From: Azohydromonas caseinilytica
GTDB taxonomy: Bacteria; Pseudomonadota; Gammaproteobacteria; Burkholderiales; Burkholderiaceae_C
DNA length: 64,000 nt
Reading direction: 5' to 3'
NCBI RefSeq assembly: GCF_012927045.1
Contig: NZ_JABBFW010000013.1
Coordinates: 87,716-151,715 of the forward strand
Part shown: positions 59,326 to 64,000 of the stretch, in pieces
Layout: every line of letters begins with the position of its first letter
How positions within the stretch are numbered: position 1 is the first letter of the stretch
Position numbers and translations under genes: made by a program
Notes under the pieces: model-generated
What the model was told of the DNA's origin: nothing
Database searches by the model: none
The model's input: the letters and a program-made list of their open reading frames with translations, nothing else

Positions 59326-59744
59326 AAACCATTTTCCTGAGCTACAACGGGAACGACTTGGCCTGGGCCGAATGGGTCGGCCAGGAGATCGAAAAGAAAA
59401 ATGCCCAGGTCATACTCCAGCACTGGGACTTTGCCGCCGGCGCGAACTTCGTCGCAAAGATGCACGAAGCCCTCCAGACCTGCGACAAGCTGGCCATCAT
59501 CCTGTCCCGGAATTACCTGTCTGCCCGATTCACCAACGAGGAATGGCAGGCCGCATTCGCCCTGCGCCACCGCATCATTCCGTTCCGGATCGATAACTGC
59601 GAGCCGCCGGGATTGCTGGCGCCAATAGCCTATGTGGACCTTTTCGGCCAGACCGAGGAAGAGGCGCGCCGCAGGATCGCCGACGCCCTCGACCCCAAGG
59701 ACCGGCGCTCCCGGCCCGTCCCTTTCCCGGGCCGCAGGCGCTGA
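59322..59744 (+). CDS. Stand-alone TIR-domain protein
   Basis: 140 residues, entirely TIR: IFLSYNGNDLAWAEWVGQEI, ILQHWDFAAGANFVAKMHEA and the catalytic-Glu region LSRNYLSARFTNEEWQAAFA (Glu74). It lacks other domains. Its ATG overlaps the stop of the membrane-protein gene by 4 bases, so it is in the same operon. Bacterial TIRs hydrolyse NAD or make cyclic ADP-ribose signals. Having two TIRs in one operon (one fused, one free) suggests cooperation in a single defence system. Confidence 0.9.
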   Translation: MKTIFLSYNGNDLAWAEWVGQEIEKKNAQVILQHWDFAAGANFVAKMHEALQTCDKLAIILSRNYLSARFTNEEWQAAFALRHRIIPFRIDNCEPPGLLAPIAYVDLFGQTEEEARRRIADALDPKDRRSRPVPFPGRRR

Positions 59745-59748
59745 CTGC

Positions 59749-59772
59749 GGCGGTGTCCGCGCCGACACCGCC
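59749..59772. repeat. Hairpin between convergent genes
   Basis: GGCGGTGTC (59749-59757), loop CGCGCC, GACACCGCC (59764-59772). It lies just after the TIR gene and before the convergent small membrane protein gene. It may end both transcripts, but no T tract follows. Confidence 0.55.
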
Positions 59773-59859
59773 ACGGGAATGCCACGAAGGTTCGTGACGG
59801 GTCCTGGCGGCCAGGCATTGCGCAGTGGCGGCAAGTGCCCGGGTGTGTCGTCCGGCGCC

Positions 59860-60135
59860 TCAGTGCCGGCTCTCCGACAACCCCGTCCCCGAGCTGCCCG
59901 GCATCGGCCGCCCCATGCCGGACCCGGAAGGCGTGCCATCGCCGGCGTTGACGGAAGCCGTCTCGGGATTGCCGGCGCTGGCGGCGCTGGACAGCTCATC
60001 AACGCGGCCTTCGGTCATGCCGCTGCCCATGCCGGAGCGGCTCATCGTGGCGGTCATGCCGCTGCTGCCCTTCTTCTTCAGGTACGCGGACGCGGCGAGC
60101 GCGCCGACGACGGCGCCGATCAGGAATCCAGCCAT
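59860..60135 (-). CDS. Small membrane-anchored hypothetical protein
   Basis: 91 residues. It starts MAGFLIGAVVGALAASAYLK, a single membrane helix, then a Ser/Gly/Met-rich soluble tail (SGMTATMSRSGMGSGMTEGR and GDGTPSGSGMGRPMPGSSGT) without known domain. GGAGAT seven bases before the ATG at 60135 decides the start. It lies between the TIR operon and the hybrid kinase; function unknown. Confidence 0.65.
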   Translation of the reverse strand: MAGFLIGAVVGALAASAYLKKKGSSGMTATMSRSGMGSGMTEGRVDELSSAASAGNPETASVNAGDGTPSGSGMGRPMPGSSGTGLSESRH

Positions 60136-60215
60136 GGTGATCTCCAAAAAGTGGGTTGAACCGGTTCAGGGCAAGGTGCATTCCCTGCGGCCCCGCCCGC
60201 GGGCCGGTTCGAGGC

Positions 60216-62252
60216 TCAGCGCGCCACGCGCGCGAAATGCGCCAGCACCGAGCGCAGCGCGTCGGGCTCCACCGGCTTGGTGAGATGGGCGTCGAAACCG
60301 GCCTCGGCCGTGCGGCGGCGGTCGCGCTCCGCACCCCAGCCGGTGAGCGCGACGATGGCCACCTTCTGGAACTGCGGGTCGGCCCGCAGCCGCCGCGCCA
60401 CGTCATAGCCGTCCATGCCCGGCAGGCCCAGGTCCAGCAGCACCAGCCGAGGCCGGAAGGCCTGCGCCTGGCGCAGCGCCTCGGGGCCGTCCGCCGCACA
60501 GGCCACCTCGTGGCCCAGCGCGCGCAGCAGCGACACCAGCATCGCCAGCCCGTCCGGGTTGTCCTCCACCACCAGCACCCGCGGCCCCTGCCCCGGCGCG
60601 GCGTCCTGACTGGACACCGCGGGCGGGGGCACTCCTGCCGAGCGCGCCAGCGGCAGCTCGACGGTGAACGTGCTGCCTTCGTCCAGGCCGTCGCTGCGCA
60701 TGCGCACCGCGCCGCCGTGCATCTCCACGAGCTTCTTCACCAGCGACAGCCCGATGCCCAGCCCGCCCTTGGCGCGCCCGGCGCTGTGGTGCAGCTGCGT
60801 GAACATCTGGAACAGCCGCCCCTGCTGCTCCAGCGGCACGCCCACGCCGTTGTCCACCACCTCGATCACCGCGCGCACGCCCGCCGCCCAGCCGGCCAGG
60901 CGGATCTCGCCGCCGTCGGGCGTGTACTTGGCGGCGTTGGACAGCAGGTTGCCGATGATCTGCACCACGCGCGCCGGGTCGGCATCCAGCAGCACGTCCT
61001 CCTCGGGCAGTTGCAGCGTCAGGCGGTGCCGCGCGGCCTCGATGGCCGGGCGCGCGGTCTCCACCGCCTCCAGCATCAGCCGGCGCAGCGGCACGCTGCG
61101 GCGCTGCAGCGTGATCATTCCGCGGCTGATGCGCGAGACGTCGAGCAGGTCGTCGATGAGCCGCGCCATGTGCGTGGCCTGGCGGTCGATGACGTTGTGC
61201 GCCTGCGCCTTCAGCGCGCCTTCGGGCGACAGCCGCATCAGCTCGACGGCGTACTTGATGGGGGCCAGCGGGTTGCGCAGCTCGTGCGCCAGCGTGGCCA
61301 GGAACTCGTCCTTGTGCCGGTCCTGCTCGCGCAGCATCGCCGCCGCGCGCACGCGCTCGATGTGGGCCCAGCTGCGCTCGACGATCTCGCCGACGATGGA
61401 GATCTCCTGCGGTGTCCAGTGCCGCGGCGTGGCCTGGTGCACCGCCATCATTGCCACCAGCCGCCCCTGCTTGACCAGCCCGGCGCAGATGATGGCCTTG
61501 ACGCCGATGGCGTTGAACATGCGCCCGCCGCCCTCGTCGCCCAGCTCGCGGTCCACGTCGTGCACCACCAGGTGGCGGCCGTGGCGCAGGTTGGAGGTGG
61601 CCTGCGGGCCGAACAGGTCCAGCGAATAGACGCCCGCGCTGCTGGCCACGCCCGGCGCCGACCAGTCGCTGCGGATGGTGAAGCGGTCGTTGTCGGGCTC
61701 CACGTCGGCGTAGGCGCAGCGCGTGGCGCCCAGGTGCTGGCCCAGCATGCGCGCCGTCACCGCCATCACCTCGGTGGCGTCGGTGAGCTCGCGCGTGGCC
61801 TGGCCGATGCGGTCCAGGAAGCGCAGCCGCTCCTCGCTGGCGCGCAGCGCGGCCTGGGCGCGGCGCTCGGCCGTCACGTCCACGCAGGTGCCCACCCACT
61901 CGCGGATCACCCCGCCCACCAGCACCGGCGCGCCCTGCGCCATCACCTCGCGGTACTCGCCGTCATGGCGGCGCAACCGGTAATGCAGCACGAAAACGCC
62001 GCCCGTGGTCACCGCCGCCTGCCAGCGGTGCAGCACCGCGGCGCGGTCCTCGGGGTGAATGGCCTCGCTCCAGGCCCAGCCACGGTACTGCTCGAAGGTC
62101 TGGCCGGTGAACACGCTCCAGGACGGGTTCTCGACCTCGATGCGGCCGTCGGCGGCGGTGTGCCACACCACCACCGCCGAGGGCGCGGGCGCCGCGCCCG
62201 GGGCGTCCCGGGCGGCGTGCAGTTCATCGGGGGAAACAAAAGAGGCCGCCAT
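60216..62252 (-). CDS. Hybrid sensor histidine kinase (PAS-GAF-HisKA-HATPase-REC)
   Basis: 678 residues without membrane helices. The PAS domain (about 25-125) has VVWHTAADGRIEVENPSWSV and a PAC RRHDGEYREVMAQGAP. A GAF domain follows (about 150-300), with GATRCAYADVEPDNDRFTIR, then HisKA with H323 (LATLAHELRNPLAPIKYAV). HATPase has NLLSNAAKYTPDGG, VDNGVGV and KGGLGIGLSL. The C-terminal receiver has Asp607 in VLLDLGLPGMDG. It is a soluble phosphorelay sensor. The start at 62252 (MAASFVSPDEL) is the first ATG; an in-frame TTG at 62300 would add 16 residues. Confidence 0.93.
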   Translation of the reverse strand: MAASFVSPDELHAARDAPGAAPAPSAVVVWHTAADGRIEVENPSWSVFTGQTFEQYRGWAWSEAIHPEDRAAVLHRWQAAVTTGGVFVLHYRLRRHDGEYREVMAQGAPVLVGGVIREWVGTCVDVTAERRAQAALRASEERLRFLDRIGQATRELTDATEVMAVTARMLGQHLGATRCAYADVEPDNDRFTIRSDWSAPGVASSAGVYSLDLFGPQATSNLRHGRHLVVHDVDRELGDEGGGRMFNAIGVKAIICAGLVKQGRLVAMMAVHQATPRHWTPQEISIVGEIVERSWAHIERVRAAAMLREQDRHKDEFLATLAHELRNPLAPIKYAVELMRLSPEGALKAQAHNVIDRQATHMARLIDDLLDVSRISRGMITLQRRSVPLRRLMLEAVETARPAIEAARHRLTLQLPEEDVLLDADPARVVQIIGNLLSNAAKYTPDGGEIRLAGWAAGVRAVIEVVDNGVGVPLEQQGRLFQMFTQLHHSAGRAKGGLGIGLSLVKKLVEMHGGAVRMRSDGLDEGSTFTVELPLARSAGVPPPAVSSQDAAPGQGPRVLVVEDNPDGLAMLVSLLRALGHEVACAADGPEALRQAQAFRPRLVLLDLGLPGMDGYDVARRLRADPQFQKVAIVALTGWGAERDRRRTAEAGFDAHLTKPVEPDALRSVLAHFARVAR

Positions 62253-62342
62253 GATCCGGGCCTGCAGCAAGCGGCCTTCCCGGGTTTGCGCCGTCTTCAA
62301 TGCGGATGAACCCGCAGGCCGATCCGGGAAGTACGGCAGGGA

Positions 62343-63788
62343 TCAGGCGGCCGTCAGCAGCCCCTCCAGCACGCCGGGCTCGACATGCCGGTCGATGAAG
62401 TCCGCCATGCCGTCGAAGACCTGGTCCAGCGCCGGCACGCTCACGCCGAACAGCGCGCGCAGCACCTCGGGCGATTCGAACAGCCCGTGCGCGTACAGGC
62501 CCAGCACGGGGCCGTGCTGCCAGCCGATGGCCTCGCCCGCGGCATTGCGCAGCGCCGGCACGCACTCGCCCACCGCCCGGGTGCGGCCATGGCGGATCTC
62601 GTAGCCCGCGCAGGCCAGGCCCGAGAGCTCGGCCCAGGGCGCTTGCAGCGTCTCGAAGCCGACCCGGCCCGGGCGCAGCAGCTTTTCAGGGTCGAAGGTG
62701 GTTTCCAGCGGCAGCAGGTCCAGGCCGGGGCCGCTGCCGTCCACGCCATGCGGATCGTGCAGCGCGCGGCCGAGCATCTGCAGCCCGCCGCACACGCCCA
62801 GCAGCGGGCGGCCCAGCGCGACGTGGCGGCGAATGGGCGCGTCCAGCCCCTGCGCGCGCAGCCAGGCCAGGTCGCCGCTGGTGTGCTTGGAGCCGGGCAG
62901 CACGATCCAGTCCGCCCGCTCCAGTTGCGCCGGCGTGCGCGCCCAGGTGAGGCGCACGCCGGGCAGGCGGCGCAGCGGCTGGAACTCGTCGAGGTTGCTG
63001 ATACGCGGGTAGGCCACCACGGCGATGTGCAGGCCCTCGCCGCCGCCAGCGGCCTCGTCGTACAGGCCGTCCTCCTCGGGCAGGCCGTGCTCGCGCCACA
63101 TCGGCAGCACCGCCACCGTCGGCACGCCCGTGAGCCCCTGCAGCTGCTGCGGCCCCGGCGCCAGCAGCGCCGCGTCGCCGCGGAAGCGGTTCAGCACGAA
63201 GCCGCGCACCAGCGCGCGCACCTCGGCCGGCATCAGCGCGTGCGTGCCGTAGAGGTGGGCGAAGGCGCCGCCGCGGTCGATGTCGGTAACCAGCAGGCAG
63301 GCGGCCTGCGCCTCCTGCGCGGTGCGCAGGTTCACGTAGTCGCTGTGCTGCAGGTTGATCTCGGCCGGCGAGCCCGCGCCCTCGATCACCACCAGGTCAT
63401 GGCTGGCGAGCAGTTCGTGCAGCGCCTCGCGCGCCGGCGGCCACAGCTGCTCGCTGCGCCGGCGCCAGGGCACGGCCATCAGGTCCGGCCGCACTTGGCC
63501 CAGCACGACCACTTGGCTGGCGGTGTCGCGCTCGGGTTTCAGCAGCACCGGGTTCATGCGCACGTCCGGCTGCACCCGGGCGGCCAGGGCCTGGAAGTAC
63601 TGCGCGCTGCCGATCTCGCCCGTGCGCCCGCCCAGGCCCGGCACGACGCGGGCGTTGTTGCTCATGTTCTGCGCCTTGTAGGGCGCAACCTTCAACCCGC
63701 GGCGCGCATACCAGCGGCACAGCGCGGTGGCGAGCCAGCTCTTGCCTGCTCCGCTGGTGGTGCCCAGCACCATCACGGCTTGTCCCAA
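62343..63788 (-). CDS. cobQ: Cobyric acid synthase
   Basis: 481 residues. It amidates four side-chain carboxylates of adenosylcobyrinic diamide using glutamine and ATP in B12 biosynthesis. An N-terminal P-loop GTTSGAGKS (9-17) is followed by YKAQNMSNNARV and VIEGAGSPAEINL. The class-I glutaminase domain has Cys333 in GVCGGLQMLG and His434 in GLYAHGLFE. TTG at 63786-63788 is chosen as start because GGAGG lies eight bases upstream and the family's longer N-terminus fits; the first ATG (63773) would shorten it by five residues. It is the only cobalamin gene visible. Confidence 0.96.
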   Translation of the reverse strand: MGQAVMVLGTTSGAGKSWLATALCRWYARRGLKVAPYKAQNMSNNARVVPGLGGRTGEIGSAQYFQALAARVQPDVRMNPVLLKPERDTASQVVVLGQVRPDLMAVPWRRRSEQLWPPAREALHELLASHDLVVIEGAGSPAEINLQHSDYVNLRTAQEAQAACLLVTDIDRGGAFAHLYGTHALMPAEVRALVRGFVLNRFRGDAALLAPGPQQLQGLTGVPTVAVLPMWREHGLPEEDGLYDEAAGGGEGLHIAVVAYPRISNLDEFQPLRRLPGVRLTWARTPAQLERADWIVLPGSKHTSGDLAWLRAQGLDAPIRRHVALGRPLLGVCGGLQMLGRALHDPHGVDGSGPGLDLLPLETTFDPEKLLRPGRVGFETLQAPWAELSGLACAGYEIRHGRTRAVGECVPALRNAAGEAIGWQHGPVLGLYAHGLFESPEVLRALFGVSVPALDQVFDGMADFIDRHVEPGVLEGLLTAA

Positions 63789-63796
63789 GGAATCCC

Positions 63797-63801
63797 CCTC
63801 C
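63797..63801 (-). promoter_or_regulatory. Ribosome-binding site deciding the TTG start of cobQ
   Basis: GGAGG, in GAGGAGGGGG, with an eight-base spacer before TTG. The first ATG downstream has no comparable site. Confidence 0.65.
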
Positions 63802-63920
63802 TCTGTCGAAGCCCTGATTGGACACGAGGCGCGCGGGCCGTCCCGGCCGGGCAGCGTCCGCCGTGGCCCGCGCGCTCAGAAGGTGTGAATGAATCTCCCG
63901 GCCGCCGGGACAATGGGCGC

Positions 63921-64000
63921 ATGAGTCAAGCGCCGTCCGCAGCAGGGAGTGAACAAGGCCAGCCCAGCCTGTTCGGTGAAGGGGAGCTGCCCGCTGGGCA
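63921..64000 (+). CDS. Unidentified protein, N-terminal fragment at right edge
   Basis: An open frame starts at ATG 63921 (MSQAPSAAGSEQGQPSLFGE) and runs off the window after 26 codons. The opening is low-complexity. Gene identity cannot be judged from this part. It is divergent from cobQ with a 132-base gap. Confidence 0.5.
   Translation, partial: MSQAPSAAGSEQGQPSLFGEGELPAG

Noticed and set aside
63789..63920. Cobalamin riboswitch upstream of cobQ
   Set aside because: The 132-base divergent gap shows no B12-box-like sequence, and it is too short for a full riboswitch.

Overview
The window is high-GC DNA with dense genes and short gaps. The gene content suggests a betaproteobacterium of the order Burkholderiales, most likely family Comamonadaceae. 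The evidence is a Bug-type solute receptor beside an AtuA-type catabolic operon, an imuA-imuB-dnaE2 mutasome, a LysR-rich layout, PEP-CTERM proteins and a QseB/PmrA-like two-component system. This placement is inferred from gene content; no rRNA or tRNA gene is present to confirm it.

Layout. 1-553: start of an RsbRD/STAS-type regulator that runs off the left edge. 762-5234: a DUF2076 protein, a response regulator and sensor kinase pair, and a periplasmic HtrA protease whose upstream DNA carries a PmrA-like direct repeat. 5283-6945: a patatin-like lipase and a GNAT acetyltransferase. 7006-8902: a damaged stretch with a truncated ceramidase-like gene, a truncated cupin gene, an AT-rich gene-free interval and a PEP-CTERM protein. 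9039-14278: the SOS mutasome imuA-imuB-dnaE2 on the minus strand, with a perfect LexA box just upstream of imuA. 14585-17132: a HAF-repeat exported protein, lgt and a short endonuclease V homologue. 17330-22795: two large membrane c-di-GMP enzymes. 23202-28719: small membrane and hypothetical genes, a HAF/PEP-CTERM protein, a VOC protein and two divergent WYL-type regulators. 29066-30451: periplasmic copper-handling proteins.

30550-38349 is a five-gene minus-strand operon for a thiazole/oxazole-modified microcin (TOMM). It encodes an FHA protein, a very large Ser/Thr kinase / degenerate cyclase / ATPase fusion, two precursor proteins (one with a TTG start) and a fused leader-binding/YcaO cyclodehydratase. 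39050-42900 holds a CHASE sensor kinase, a lipoprotein and a third HAF protein. 42909-48928 is a catabolic locus with a LysR regulator, AtuA, its small partner, a Bug receptor and an alpha/beta hydrolase lipoprotein. 49089-55296 holds assorted enzymes: an SGNH hydrolase, a PHB-depolymerase-like esterase, an Asp/Glu racemase, a GNAT, a cupin and an ExoX-C-like protein.

55793-59744 is visibly more AT-rich and looks horizontally acquired. It encodes a TIR-NACHT protein, a multi-spanning membrane protein that was probably its C-terminal half before a one-base deletion, and a small stand-alone TIR protein. This is the best candidate for an undescribed anti-phage system. 59860-63788 holds a small membrane protein, a hybrid histidine kinase and cobyric acid synthase, and a new gene begins at the right edge. 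The two most interesting systems are the TOMM operon and the TIR-NACHT/TIR cassette.
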